Assembly: GCF_002177135.1 (NCBI RefSeq)
Contig: NZ_MWPH01000001.1
Location: 558,001-622,000 of the forward strand
Direction: 5' to 3'
Length of the DNA: 64,000 bases
From: Natronolimnobius baerhuensis
Lineage (GTDB): Archaea; Halobacteriota; Halobacteria; Halobacteriales; Natrialbaceae
Below, piece after piece: positions 34,856 through 43,932 of this stretch. Each line of letters opens with the position of its first letter. The first letter of the stretch is position 1. Made by a program: the position numbers and the translations under genes. Under the pieces are notes generated by a model that did not search any database, was not told the DNA's origin, and worked only from the letters and a program-made list of their open reading frames with translations.

Positions 34856-37800
34856 CTACGTGAGCGCAGCCGTTGGCTCGTTCGTCTCAGCCGGTTCTGT
34901 CGACTCGTCTCCTGTCGGTTCGTCAGCGTCCGGTGAGTTGTCGGTGTCACCCGGTTCTCCGTCAGTATTGTCCGTCTCACTGGACTCATCGGGGTCACCC
35001 GTCTCGTCGGTTTCATCCAATTCTGTCGTCTCGTCGGACTCGTCCGTGTCGGTTTCTCCAGTTTCGTCTTCGTCACCAGTTACCGGCTCGGTCTCGTCAG
35101 TCTCCGTCGTCTCGTCAGCGTCGGCCTCTGTCGTCTCATCAGTTTCGTCAGCGTCGTCGACTCCAGGCACGTCCGGATCGGCAAGCCCTTGGACCGTCGC
35201 CGTCCCGGCATCGTCCTCGGTCGCAATTTCGTGGACCGACTCCCCTTCTTCCGCTTCGGACGTGAACTCGAGCGTTTCGGTCTCGCCGCCCTCGAGGTCG
35301 AGTTCCATCTCGTCGACGAGGTCGTCGTCGACGCTGTAAGTGACGGTCTGGGTTCCCTCGAGGTCGCCGACGTTCGTGATGTCTGCTTCGACGGTGACCT
35401 CCTCACCGACGGAGGCGACTGGATCAGCGAAGACGAAACTAACTGCGAACTCGGCGACCTCACCGGCTTCCTCGACTGTCACCGGCACCTCGTCGCTGTC
35501 GTCTTCGCTCGCGACGACTGCGGTGTACTCATCCGGTTCGATCTCGTCCGTGTCAGCGGTCAACGTCACCGACTCAGTCTCGTCGCCCTCGAGTTCGACC
35601 GTCTGTGAATCCACTTCGAGATCGAGTTCGGCCAGCGAGAGCGTGACGTTCTGCTCGCCGGCTTCGTCGCCGATGTTCTCGATGTCGGCGTCGACCTCGA
35701 GTGCGTCACCCTGCTCGACGGGCGAGTTCGTCTCGGTGATCGAGACGCTGTAGTTTGCGGGGTCGTCCGTGTCGATCTCGCCCGCTGGCTCGGTTTCGGC
35801 GGTGAGTGGCTCGTCGTAGCCGTGGTTGGTCATATCGACCTCCCAGACGAGTCGTTCGTCGTCGGTTTCGGGCGTCCACAGGGCCGTGAACTCGTGCTCG
35901 CCGGGCTCGAGTCCGCCGACTGGCTCGTCTTCGGTCGTTCCCTCGACGTACTCGCTGATGACCGCGAGCGGCTGGTCGTTCGGGTTATCGTAGCCGAAGG
36001 TCACGTCGATCCCGTCGTCATCCTCGAGCGGTTCAGTTTCTTCGACGCCGATGTCGGGCTGTTCGGGCCGGATCTCCTCGAGACAGGTCTCAGAATCCGG
36101 GTGTGGGTGGTCGATGCCAGCGACCGGAATCGCTTCGTCCGAACTGATGCCCGTGATCGCGGTGCCGAAGTCGCCGTAGTCGTTGACGCCGACGGTCACT
36201 TCGTCCTCGCCGGTTTCCGTGACGCCATCGTCGGCGTCGATGTCGAACACAATCGTTCCGATAAACGGTGCCTCGATGTCGTCGCCAACGGTGATGAAGT
36301 CCTCAATGATCGTGTTGCCGTAGCCGGCAGTGTCGTAGAACCCGGTGCTGGCAGCGACTTGCTCGCCGTCCTCGAAGTTGCCGGTCACCTCCGCTCGCGT
36401 GCAGTCGGTGAACTCGACCATGAACGTCGGATCGACCGTGTACTCGAGCGAGTCCGCAGCCAGCGTCTCGCCCTCGTCGGTCGACTCGAGGGCGACGTCG
36501 ACCGTCGCATTATCCGTCAGCGGCTGCTCGAGGTCGACCGTTTCGTTGTTCAATCCGGTATCGGGCGCGAACGGCTCGGTTTCGACCAGTTCCGTCTCGT
36601 TGGCCGTCGCCGTCAGCATGTACTCGACCGAGGCGTTGGTCTCTTGCACCGTCAGCGTCTGTCCGTCGCCGGTCTGGTCGGTCACGTCGAGGACGGCGTC
36701 GGTTTCACCGGGATCGTCGGGGTCGTCAGCGTCCTCGAGCGTGTACGTAATCGTCTCACTCGCCAGCGTCTCGTCGTCGTCGCTGGCGCGCACGGACACG
36801 TCGACCGTCGTCTCGTCCTCGAGTGCTGGCTCGAGGTCGATCTCGAGGCCGGTCACGGGTTCGTCCGCATCGAACGTCTCACTGTCGACGCGCTCGCCGT
36901 CGTACTCGGCCGCGACGGTGTAGTCCTCGCTCGCGTTCGCCTCGTCGACGAGAAGCGTCTCGCCGTCACCGGTCTGGTCGCTCACCGAGAGCGTTGCCTC
37001 GGGATCCGGTTCTGGGTCGGGGTCTGGCTCCTCGTCACCGACCGTCACGAACGCGCCGTCGAGAACCGGGCCACCGCTTGCGGTGACGTACGGCTCGTCG
37101 TCCGCGCCGTCGCTCTCGACGTACTGGAACGTCTGGTCGTCGGTCGTATCGTGATGGACGACTGCGACGAGCGGCTGGCTCTCCTCGAGCGACTCATCGA
37201 GGCCGATCTCGAGATTCTCGTGTTCGCCGCTCTCGAGGTAGTCGGAGACGCCGATGACCGCTTCAGGGTCCACATCGGTTGCGACACCGTCGTAGATCGC
37301 GACGAAGCCGCCCTCCGAGAGGTCGACGCTGTCGACGACGACGCTCTCGCCGTCGGACTCCTGATCCGCGAACGTGATCGAGGCTGTTCCCTCGAGTTCG
37401 TCGATCTCCTCGATTGTCTGGGTGATCTCGATTTGGACGTGCTGGACGATCTGCGTGACGTCGTCAGTGTCCTCGCTGACGGCGTACGCCGTTGCATCGG
37501 CCGCAGTGTCCTGCGTGAGAATCTGCAGTTGCGTGATGCTGATCTGCTGGTACTGGATCGCTCGAGCGGTCTCCTCGCAGGCGGTCTGGGCCGCCGTCTG
37601 AATCTGCGTGACCGTCGCCTCCTGATGCTGGACGAGCGCGCCGCTCGAGGCACCGTGGGCGAGCGTCTGGACCTGCGTGACGTCGACGACCTGCGTCTGG
37701 GTGACCGCACCCTGACCAGCGCCGTATGCAGCGGCCTGGATTTGTTCGATTTCGATGACCTGGTGCTGGATTGCCGATTCAACTGCCCCCTTCGAGGAGC

Positions 37801-39112
37801 CAAGCGCAGCGTGTTGGATCTGCGTTACCGAAACCTCCTGATACTGGGTGAGGCTACCCTGTGCAGCCCCGTCAGCCGCCGCCTGAATCTGCTCGACGCT
37901 CGCCGCTTGGCTCTGGGAGATCGACCCCTTCGAGGCACCGAAGGCCGCTTCCTGAATCTGGGTGATCGAAATGCGCTGGACCTGCTCGACCGTCACCGAC
38001 TGGACCTGTGTCAGCGAGCCTTTGCTCGCCCCGCGGGCCGCGGACTGGGTCTGCTCGACATTCACTTCCTGGCGCTGCTCGAGTGCACCTTTCGCCGCGC
38101 CCGTCGCCGCCTTCTGGATCTGCTTGATATCGACGCGCTGGTGCTGTTCAACCTCGACATCCTGGGCCTGCTCGAGTGCCGCCTCAGTGCTCCCCTCGAG
38201 CGCACCAGCCGAGGCTCCCGCTGCTGCGTGCTGGACGTGCTCGAGCGTGACCTGCTGGCGCTGCTCGACAGTGATCTTCTGATACTGCTCGAGGACGCCG
38301 TAGGCTGCACCTTGTGCGGCTTCCTGAATCTTCGGCGTTCGCTCGATGTCACGCTCGCCGGCTTCGCTCGCCGCACCGGCGGCCGCGCCGTAGGTTGCAA
38401 CCTGAATCTGCTCGACAGTCACGCGCTGTTCCTGCGCGAGCGCACCGTGGGTCGCGCCCCAGGTGGCACTCTGCATCTGGGTCGCGGTGACCGTCTGGTG
38501 CTGGGCCAGCGCGCCATCAGTTGCGCCACCGACTGCGTACTGGACCTGCGTCGCGTTCACCTCTTGCTCTTGCATCATCGAGCCGTGGACCGCCCCTTTC
38601 GTCGCCTCCTGGACCTGCTCGGCATCGGCTTCTTGATGCTGGCTCGCCGCGGCACTCGCCGCCTCGAGCGCCGCTGCGTGCTGTTCCTGCGTCACCTCGA
38701 CACCTTGGGACTGAGCAAGTTCGACACCCTCCTCGACACCGGCTTCGACGGCGTCAGGAACGTCGGGGTCATCCTGCGTGGCTGCCGCGTCGGTCTCAGC
38801 TGTGTCGGCATCCGCCTCTGCGTCTGTGTCGTCCAATCCGATTGGCGACTCGAGTGCCAGTACCTCGACATTACCCTGACTGGTCGTCTCAGGGGTCGAC
38901 TGGTCGTCGGCTCCGTCGCTACCGTCATCGTCGCCGTCCTGTTGTGCGTCAACGTCCGTCAGCACAGTCTCGTCGTCTGGCGTCTCCTCACCGTCGGCAG
39001 TGCCGTCCGCGAACGGGGTGACCCCGCCGCCGAGCAACGGCAACGCGACGACGCTTGTGATCATCAACGCGGCGATCAGCACGACACCGAGTGCTCCCTG
39101 TTGCCACCTCAT
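34856..39112 (-). CDS. giant secreted surface protein with Gln-ladder repeats and CARDB-like domains
   Basis: The protein has 1418 residues from the ATG at 39112. A hydrophobic signal (about 5-35, ALGVVLIAALMITSVVALP) is followed by an acidic linker to 135. A repeat region covers 138-570, a DUF7282-like domain about 575-690 (SITFADQESDGESVVVD), and two related beta repeats 700-900 (SVSDQTGDGETLLVDE, DVTDQTGDGQTLTVQE). A Cys-bearing domain follows (FMVEFTDCTRAEVTGNF), then two CARDB-like Ig folds 1140-1320 and a Thr/Glu/Asp tail. No PGF-CTERM or C-terminal anchor is seen. It is probably an adhesin or S-layer-associated fibre protein. Confidence 0.88.
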   Translation of the reverse strand: MRWQQGALGVVLIAALMITSVVALPLLGGGVTPFADGTADGEETPDDETVLTDVDAQQDGDDDGSDGADDQSTPETTSQGNVEVLALESPIGLDDTDAEADADTAETDAAATQDDPDVPDAVEAGVEEGVELAQSQGVEVTQEQHAAALEAASAAASQHQEADAEQVQEATKGAVHGSMMQEQEVNATQVQYAVGGATDGALAQHQTVTATQMQSATWGATHGALAQEQRVTVEQIQVATYGAAAGAASEAGERDIERTPKIQEAAQGAAYGVLEQYQKITVEQRQQVTLEHVQHAAAGASAGALEGSTEAALEQAQDVEVEQHQRVDIKQIQKAATGAAKGALEQRQEVNVEQTQSAARGASKGSLTQVQSVTVEQVQRISITQIQEAAFGASKGSISQSQAASVEQIQAAADGAAQGSLTQYQEVSVTQIQHAALGSSKGAVESAIQHQVIEIEQIQAAAYGAGQGAVTQTQVVDVTQVQTLAHGASSGALVQHQEATVTQIQTAAQTACEETARAIQYQQISITQLQILTQDTAADATAYAVSEDTDDVTQIVQHVQIEITQTIEEIDELEGTASITFADQESDGESVVVDSVDLSEGGFVAIYDGVATDVDPEAVIGVSDYLESGEHENLEIGLDESLEESQPLVAVVHHDTTDDQTFQYVESDGADDEPYVTASGGPVLDGAFVTVGDEEPDPDPEPDPEATLSVSDQTGDGETLLVDEANASEDYTVAAEYDGERVDSETFDADEPVTGLEIDLEPALEDETTVDVSVRASDDDETLASETITYTLEDADDPDDPGETDAVLDVTDQTGDGQTLTVQETNASVEYMLTATANETELVETEPFAPDTGLNNETVDLEQPLTDNATVDVALESTDEGETLAADSLEYTVDPTFMVEFTDCTRAEVTGNFEDGEQVAASTGFYDTAGYGNTIIEDFITVGDDIEAPFIGTIVFDIDADDGVTETGEDEVTVGVNDYGDFGTAITGISSDEAIPVAGIDHPHPDSETCLEEIRPEQPDIGVEETEPLEDDDGIDVTFGYDNPNDQPLAVISEYVEGTTEDEPVGGLEPGEHEFTALWTPETDDERLVWEVDMTNHGYDEPLTAETEPAGEIDTDDPANYSVSITETNSPVEQGDALEVDADIENIGDEAGEQNVTLSLAELDLEVDSQTVELEGDETESVTLTADTDEIEPDEYTAVVASEDDSDEVPVTVEEAGEVAEFAVSFVFADPVASVGEEVTVEADITNVGDLEGTQTVTYSVDDDLVDEMELDLEGGETETLEFTSEAEEGESVHEIATEDDAGTATVQGLADPDVPGVDDADETDETTEADADETTETDETEPVTGDEDETGETDTDESDETTELDETDETGDPDESSETDNTDGEPGDTDNSPDADEPTGDESTEPAETNEPTAALT
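37403..38701 (-). repeat. coding repeat region, about 23-residue units with Gln ladders
   Basis: Within the surface protein, residues 138-570 carry about 15 units of the pattern VxVxQIQxAAxGAxxGALxQ followed by xQ. Examples are VTATQMQSATWGATHGALAQ and ISITQIQEAAFGASKGSISQ. Gln at fixed points alternates with small residues (Ala, Gly, Ser). Some units are spaced by partial copies (VTVEQVQR, VEVEQHQR). The DNA repeats are diverged, so the array is old rather than a recent expansion. Confidence 0.85.
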
Positions 39113-39565
39113 AGGCCACGCCCACCGGCACTCGCCACAGTTGATCCAGCCAGTTGCTGGTCGCGTTCTGGTCGCATCCACGCGGGTCGCGCGCAGTGTG
39201 ATTCCTCCTCAATCGAACCGTCCCATCCCACGCCATAGCACCGCTGTTTCGCCCCCGCGTCGCAATACCATCGGTCGTCAGCAGTTGCACTACCGGATTG
39301 CATTGGTTTCCGACCACGGGACCGAATCGACGCATAAACACGCCGGTCGTTTCGGTTAGCCAGCGGATACAATCCCGTATTACTCACCGTTTCGCCAGAC
39401 TGAACCGGCCTCAATCGACCGCACAGTGACACCTCGAGCGCTGTCGCTGCCCGCGGCCGGCCAGCCTCGAGTAGCCACGTACGTGAGAGGAAGCCCGGTG
39501 TTTCGGCGTGTATATCCACCGCAGGCAGCCGTCTCCTCGAGCCACGGATTACGATATCACTAGGT
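39113..39565. other. intergenic region between the surface protein and bioY
   Basis: No gene could be supported in these 450 bp. Short open frames here lack acidic, coherent protein sequence. The region must contain the surface-protein promoter. Only scattered CTCGAG and GC-rich sequence is seen before the BirA-like operator that follows. Confidence 0.5.
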
Positions 39566-39597
39566 TCGTAAACCGATGTTTTGATTACTGTTTACGA
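39566..39597. promoter_or_regulatory. BirA-type biotin operator upstream of bioY
   Basis: TCGTAAAC (39566-39573) and GTTTACGA (39590-39597) are perfect inverted repeats 16 bp apart. Their core GTAAAC and GTTTAC and the spacing match the BirA operator known from bacteria and archaea (TTGTAAACC and GGTTTACAA half sites). The site ends 13 bp before the bioY ATG, where it could block transcription in the presence of biotin. No birA gene is in the window. Confidence 0.65.
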
Positions 39598-39610
39598 GCG
39601 AGCGTCTGGC

Positions 39611-40189
39611 ATGGCAACTGACCAGCAGTCGGTCGACCTCGTCGAGGGCGATGTCGTCCGCTCGTTCGCACGCGCAGCGCTGCTCGCTGTGCTTATTGGC
39701 GCATCTGCGCCCGTCGCAATACCAATTGGGCCGGCACCGATCACGCTGCAAGTACTGTTCGTCTTCCTCGCTGGCCTCGTACTCGGCCCGCTGTGGGGAA
39801 GTTTTTCGATGGTACTCTATCTCGCCGCGGGCGCGGTCGGCGTTCCGGTCTTCGCGGGGATGGAAACCGGCTTTGGCGTGCTCGTTGGTGAGACGGGCGG
39901 CTACCTCTGGTCCTACCCCATCGCCGCGGGTCTCATCGGTCTGTTCGTCCACCGCGGCACGGACCTGCGCGACCCCGCTGAACAGCCACTTATCCTCGTC
40001 GTCATCGCGCTTCTTGCCGGGCTGGTCGTCATCTACGGCATAGGCGTCAGCTACATGGCCCAGGTGCTCCGGCTGGACCTGTGGGAGGCGCTCCTCGTTG
40101 GGATGATCCCGTTTATCCCCGGCGACCTGCTCAAACTGGCCGCCGCAATCGCTATCGTCAAAAGCGGCCGGCTCAACGTGGCCAACTAG
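39611..40189 (+). CDS. bioY: biotin transporter substrate-binding membrane protein BioY
   Basis: The protein has 192 residues and six membrane segments. It is the S component of an energy-coupling factor transporter. The first helices with SAPVAIPIGPAPITLQVLFVFLAGL match the BioY signature P-IT-Q. The segment AGAVGVPVFAG and the C-terminal IPFIPGDLLKLAAA are also typical. The bioM gene starts 3 bp after its stop. The short upstream operator suggests biotin-responsive control. Confidence 0.95.
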   Translation: MATDQQSVDLVEGDVVRSFARAALLAVLIGASAPVAIPIGPAPITLQVLFVFLAGLVLGPLWGSFSMVLYLAAGAVGVPVFAGMETGFGVLVGETGGYLWSYPIAAGLIGLFVHRGTDLRDPAEQPLILVVIALLAGLVVIYGIGVSYMAQVLRLDLWEALLVGMIPFIPGDLLKLAAAIAIVKSGRLNVAN

Positions 40190-40192
40190 TCG

Positions 40193-40912
40193 ATGATCGA
40201 ATTCCGATCCGTCTCGTACGCCTTCGGCGACGTGCCCGTCCTCGAGGATCTCTCACTCGAGATCGGCGACGGCGAGTTCGTCCTCCTCGCGGGCGCAAAC
40301 GGCAGCGGGAAGACGACCCTGTTGCGCCACTGTAACGGCCTGCTCGAGCCCGATTCGGGAACCGTCGTCGTCGATGGCACGCCAGTCGCCGACAACGTGG
40401 TCGCCGCCCGCTCGAGTGTCGGCATGGTCTTTCAGCACCCACGTGATCAGTTCGTCGCCGCGACCGTGGGTGCCGACGTCGCCTTCGGCCCCGAAAATCT
40501 CGGCCTCGAGTGCGACGAGATCGACCGACGCGTCGAAAATGCGCTCGAGGCGGTGAACCTTGCGGGGCGCAAAGCCGAGCGCATCGACGCACTTTCGGGC
40601 GGTGAGCAGTCTCGCGTCGCCATCGCTGGCGCGCTCGCGATGGAGCCGAGTCACCTCGTCCTCGACGAACCCTTCACCGGACTCGACGACCCCGCCCGCC
40701 GATCCGTCCTCGAGCGCCTCGAGTCGCTCTCGGCCGCGGGAACCGGCGTCGTGCTTGCGACACACGACCTGCGTGACGTGTTCTCCCTTGCGGACCGCGT
40801 CGTCGCCATGCAGGCGGGACAGGTCGTTGTCGATGACGCGCCGACGCGGGCACTCGCCGACCTCGAGTCACTCGCGATCCGGATTCCGGAAACTACCCGC
40901 GAACGATGTTGA
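40193..40912 (+). CDS. bioM: ECF transporter ATPase BioM
   Basis: The protein has 239 residues with Walker A GANGSGKTTLLRH, the Q-loop region FQHPRDQFVA, signature LSGGEQSRVAIAG, Walker B LVLDEPFTG and switch region ATHDLRDVF. This is the cytosolic energy subunit for BioY/BioN. It begins 3 bp after bioY and overlaps the start of bioN by 7 bp. Confidence 0.95.
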   Translation: MIEFRSVSYAFGDVPVLEDLSLEIGDGEFVLLAGANGSGKTTLLRHCNGLLEPDSGTVVVDGTPVADNVVAARSSVGMVFQHPRDQFVAATVGADVAFGPENLGLECDEIDRRVENALEAVNLAGRKAERIDALSGGEQSRVAIAGALAMEPSHLVLDEPFTGLDDPARRSVLERLESLSAAGTGVVLATHDLRDVFSLADRVVAMQAGQVVVDDAPTRALADLESLAIRIPETTRERC

Positions 40913-41610
40913 CCTACGAACCCGACGACACCCTGGCTCACCGGCTCGATCCGCGCGCAAAACTCGCGGTCCAGATCGGGTTCGCCACAACAGCGCTGGC
41001 ACACACTACGATCCCAGCACTGGCCGTCCTTTCACTGCTGACGGCCGGTATCCTGTACAGCACGCGCGTCCACCTCATTCGGACGCTCGTCGCCTTCCGA
41101 TTCGCGCTCGCCATCCTCGTAATTGCCCCGCTGATCGCCGCGCTCACACTCGGGCCAACCTGGATCGACTGGGCCGACGGACAAGCCTCCCTGCAGGCCA
41201 GTTACCGCGTGGTGCTCATCCTCCTCGTCAGCGCCGCCTACGTCCGCTCGACGCCGATCCGGCACTCGAGAGCCGCGATCCAGCGGACGATTCCGGGCAA
41301 ACCGGGCCAATTACTTGGCATCGGCATCGCGCTCGTCTTCCGATTCCTGCCGGTGATTCAGCGCGACATCACAACCATTCGGGACGCGATGGCTGCCCGA
41401 CTTGGAACCGAACGGAGCGCACTCGAGCGCGCTAGCACGCTCGGCATTCGCAGCCTTGCGCGAGCGTTCGAGCGAGCTGATCGGCTCTCGCTCGCCCTGC
41501 AAGCGCGGTGTTTCGCCTGGAATCCGACGCTTCCGCCGCTTGCGTTCTCGAGGCGTGATTGGGGCGTGCTCGTCTTCGCGTTGGCGCTCGGGCTGACAGC
41601 AGTGCTGTGA
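40906..41610 (+). CDS. bioN: ECF transporter transmembrane subunit BioN
   Basis: The protein has 234 residues with membrane segments in the first half and the coupling-helix region ALERASTLGIRSLARAFERADRLSLALQAR in the second. That second part carries the A-R-G-like motif (LQARCFAW) of the CbiQ/BioN T component. It completes the BioYMN biotin importer. Its gene overlaps the end of bioM. Confidence 0.93.
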   Translation: MLTYEPDDTLAHRLDPRAKLAVQIGFATTALAHTTIPALAVLSLLTAGILYSTRVHLIRTLVAFRFALAILVIAPLIAALTLGPTWIDWADGQASLQASYRVVLILLVSAAYVRSTPIRHSRAAIQRTIPGKPGQLLGIGIALVFRFLPVIQRDITTIRDAMAARLGTERSALERASTLGIRSLARAFERADRLSLALQARCFAWNPTLPPLAFSRRDWGVLVFALALGLTAVL

Positions 41611-41627
41611 CCATGACCCCGCGAGAC

Positions 41628-42380
41628 CTACACCGACGAAAACGGCACCTGATCGCTGCTCGAGTCGCCCTCTGCCGTCGCCTCGAGACCGGCAGGAGGC
41701 GGAACGTCTTCGGGAACATCGAGTTCACGGTCGAAAAACGGCTGGTTCGCTCGAATCCGGTCTTCGTCCCACTCCCACCACTCGAGATCGAGCAGTCGCT
41801 CCCTGATATCGTCGGGAAATCGCCATTTGATACGTTCGGCCGGGACGCCGGCAACAACGGCGTACGGCTCGACATCATCAGTGACGATTGAACCGGCACC
41901 GATCACTGCCCCGTCGCCAATCGTGACGCCCGAGAGGACAACCGCACGCGCCCCGATCCAGACGTCATTGCCGACCGTAATCGCCCCATTCGAGGTGACC
42001 TCGAGCCCGCTGTCGAGAACTTCGTCATACAGTCGAATCTGTAACGATGGCTGGTCGAGCTTGTGGTTTGTCTCCTGAAAAATGCAATCTCGAGCAATCG
42101 CACAGTAGTTGCCGAGCGAGACGTCCCCGATTAGATCGCAGTTCGGCTCGAGGTTCGTGCCTCGTCCGACAGTCACATCCCCGCTGAGTACACAGCCCCG
42201 ACTCAACCGCGTCCGAGGGCCGAGATCAATCGTTCCACGAAGGAGACACCCCCTCGAGAGTCGTGCAGACGGGGCCACAGCCAACTCGAGTGCGTCAGTG
42301 TGTCGGTTGAGTACGCCGTGGATTGCGCTCGGGTAGCCAAGCACTGACAGCGCCCGGTTCATGACGGTCTCGAGGCTCAC
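41628..42380 (-). CDS. hexapeptide-repeat acyltransferase, left-handed beta-helix
   Basis: The protein has 250 residues. Residues about 35-175 hold hexapeptide repeats ([LIV]-G-x4; LSRGCLLRGTIDLG, VSLGNYCAIARD, ITVGNDVWIGARAVVLSGV), as in CatB/LacA-type O-acetyltransferases. A histidine in FQETNHKLDQ may be the catalytic base. I chose the GTG at 42380 because the TATA box at 42408-42415 is 31 bp upstream. The ATG at 42362 and TTG at 42398 are alternatives. It may act in surface glycan acetylation. It is convergent with the bio operon. Confidence 0.85.
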   Translation of the reverse strand: MSLETVMNRALSVLGYPSAIHGVLNRHTDALELAVAPSARLSRGCLLRGTIDLGPRTRLSRGCVLSGDVTVGRGTNLEPNCDLIGDVSLGNYCAIARDCIFQETNHKLDQPSLQIRLYDEVLDSGLEVTSNGAITVGNDVWIGARAVVLSGVTIGDGAVIGAGSIVTDDVEPYAVVAGVPAERIKWRFPDDIRERLLDLEWWEWDEDRIRANQPFFDRELDVPEDVPPPAGLEATAEGDSSSDQVPFSSV

Positions 42381-42407
42381 AGTTAGGAAACGGCCCAACA
42401 GCCTGCG

Positions 42408-42415
42408 CTATATAG
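42408..42415 (-). promoter_or_regulatory. TATA box for the acyltransferase
   Basis: ctatatag reads the same on both strands and lies 31 bp ahead of the GTG at 42380. Confidence 0.5.
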
Positions 42416-42646
42416 TTCACTGAATTGAATCATACACTCGGTTACTGTGATTGGTCAAAGGCACTCCATACTCCGTAGTCAGCAGGCGTACATTCAGATA
42501 GCGTCTTCTTACAGCGATCTACTGGGGGCGCGGTCGCCCGTCTCAGATGTGCCAACAGTTCGCCGTCTGAGCGCGGAGACAGGTCACACGCTGTATCCGG
42601 GGCATAAAATTAACCGCTCACCGTGGAGGGACCGACTGGGCACACA

Positions 42647-43378
42647 ATGAGTCACGATCCATCAACAGGAGACGACGCCGATAGTGACACGCTCGTCCAC
42701 GACGAGTGGCCACTCGACGACTACGAGGCCCCCGACCGCGAACCGACCTATATCGGCATCATGAACCCCAATGCGGACCAGAAATCGACGGCGCTCTTCT
42801 ACGACGACCGGACGGATACCGTCTTTCAGGCCGATGTCGAAGAAGAATCCCAGCGATTCGTCACCCGCGACGACAGCGAACGAAGCCTCGAGCCGACGGA
42901 CACACTCGGCGAAGTCCTCGAGGACGTCGGCGACCGCCTCGAGTGGGACTCGCTGTCGGCGTTCGGTCGCGAGCAGTTACAGAGCGATGACGAACAGGAG
43001 TCAGAAACGGACGCCGCCAGTCCTGATTCGATGACGTTCACACAGAGCAACGTCAGCGAAAGCGCAGCCCACGACCTCGAGTTCTCGGGGTCATATCTGT
43101 ACCAGGGCACAGACCAGGAACTCACCGTCGAGCGTACGTTCGAAATCACACTCGACGACCCCACGAACCCACACGGTGCCGTTGCAGTCGTTATTGATCG
43201 GTTGTTAGACACGGGTGCCGATGCTGGAACTCTGGACACCGACGCCGACATACTCGAGGAATACGAGCGGACGTTCGAAATCGACCTCGACGCAAGCGAT
43301 CCCGACCGGCAACTCGAGACCAGAATCGAACAGGCGTGTAAAGACTGGCACGCAGCCCACGCTGACCCAACGGCGTGA
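42647..43378 (+). CDS. acidic conserved haloarchaeal protein, function unknown
   Basis: The protein has 243 residues from the ATG at 42647. It is highly acidic, with an N-terminal segment EWPLDDYEAPDREPTYIGIM, a central helical/charged part, and a C-terminal alpha/beta region with GAVAVVIDRLLDTGADAG. No membrane helix or motif is seen. An AT-rich promoter-like stretch (ataaaatta) is at 42604-42612. Confidence 0.65.
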   Translation: MSHDPSTGDDADSDTLVHDEWPLDDYEAPDREPTYIGIMNPNADQKSTALFYDDRTDTVFQADVEEESQRFVTRDDSERSLEPTDTLGEVLEDVGDRLEWDSLSAFGREQLQSDDEQESETDAASPDSMTFTQSNVSESAAHDLEFSGSYLYQGTDQELTVERTFEITLDDPTNPHGAVAVVIDRLLDTGADAGTLDTDADILEEYERTFEIDLDASDPDRQLETRIEQACKDWHAAHADPTA

Positions 43379-43932
43379 CTACGACGGTTCGAACGTCACG
43401 CTCGATGTACTCGTGAGAGGTGCGAACAGAGATCGGCCCCAAACTGGCGATGTCACACCATCGTCCCAGACAGCGGATATTCTCCGATAAATTTAACTCG
43501 AGATAGAAATAATACTCGGGTGGCGAGCGAGCACAGCCGTACTGTGTCCTCAGCCAGACACCGACTCGGTTCTCGTTTACTCCTCGCCACGACTACTTTC
43601 GTCGCCTTCTGCATCACAGCTCGAGCGGGACCGTTTCGAACGGTAGTGCTAATCGTCTCATCGTTCTCGAGACCGAGAAGGAGTACCACCAATCCGTTTT
43701 GGCTTCAGCGCTTTCTTTCGAGGAGCGGAATACCCACTGCGGGCGTTGACTGATCACCACCCGCAGTCATCTCACCCCCACACCTTCGTGTGGGTTCCCA
43801 AAGTACTTCGGAAGCACAGTTAATACGGACAGTCTCGATTTTCGAAATGGCGAGGGGTGGGGGACTGTCGTTGCCACCGGCTCCCGTGCGAAGACATCAC
43901 CACCTCGCCAACTGCGGAGAACGAAAGTTTCG
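43379..43932. other. 554-bp gene-free stretch with AT-rich patch and two hairpins
   Basis: No gene is supported. It holds an AT-rich patch at 43487-43520 (ccgataaatttaactcgag), a perfect palindrome-like accgtt-tcg-aacggt at 43630-43644, and the strong CCCACAC hairpin at 43777-43794. It marks the change from CTCGAG-rich DNA to a CTCGAG-free stretch. Confidence 0.5.
43777..43794. repeat. CCCACAC-CTTC-GTGTGGG hairpin resembling an IS200/IS605 end
   Basis: The 7-bp arms around a 4-base loop, followed by ttcccaaag, look like the subterminal hairpins of IS200/IS605-type elements and of TnpB guide-RNA scaffolds. No transposase or tnpB gene is near, so this would be a remnant. The assignment rests on pattern only. 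Confidence 0.3.

Noticed and set aside
35822-39238. A 1138-codon open frame on the plus strand opposite the surface protein
   Set aside because: It is the reverse shadow of a GC-rich, acidic gene. The minus-strand protein has a signal, repeats and recognisable domains, while this frame has low-information Arg/Val-rich sequence.
43453-43753. Short open frames on both strands in the gene-free stretch
   Set aside because: The translations are basic, Ser/Arg-rich and lack the acidic composition of native proteins. No start signals were seen.
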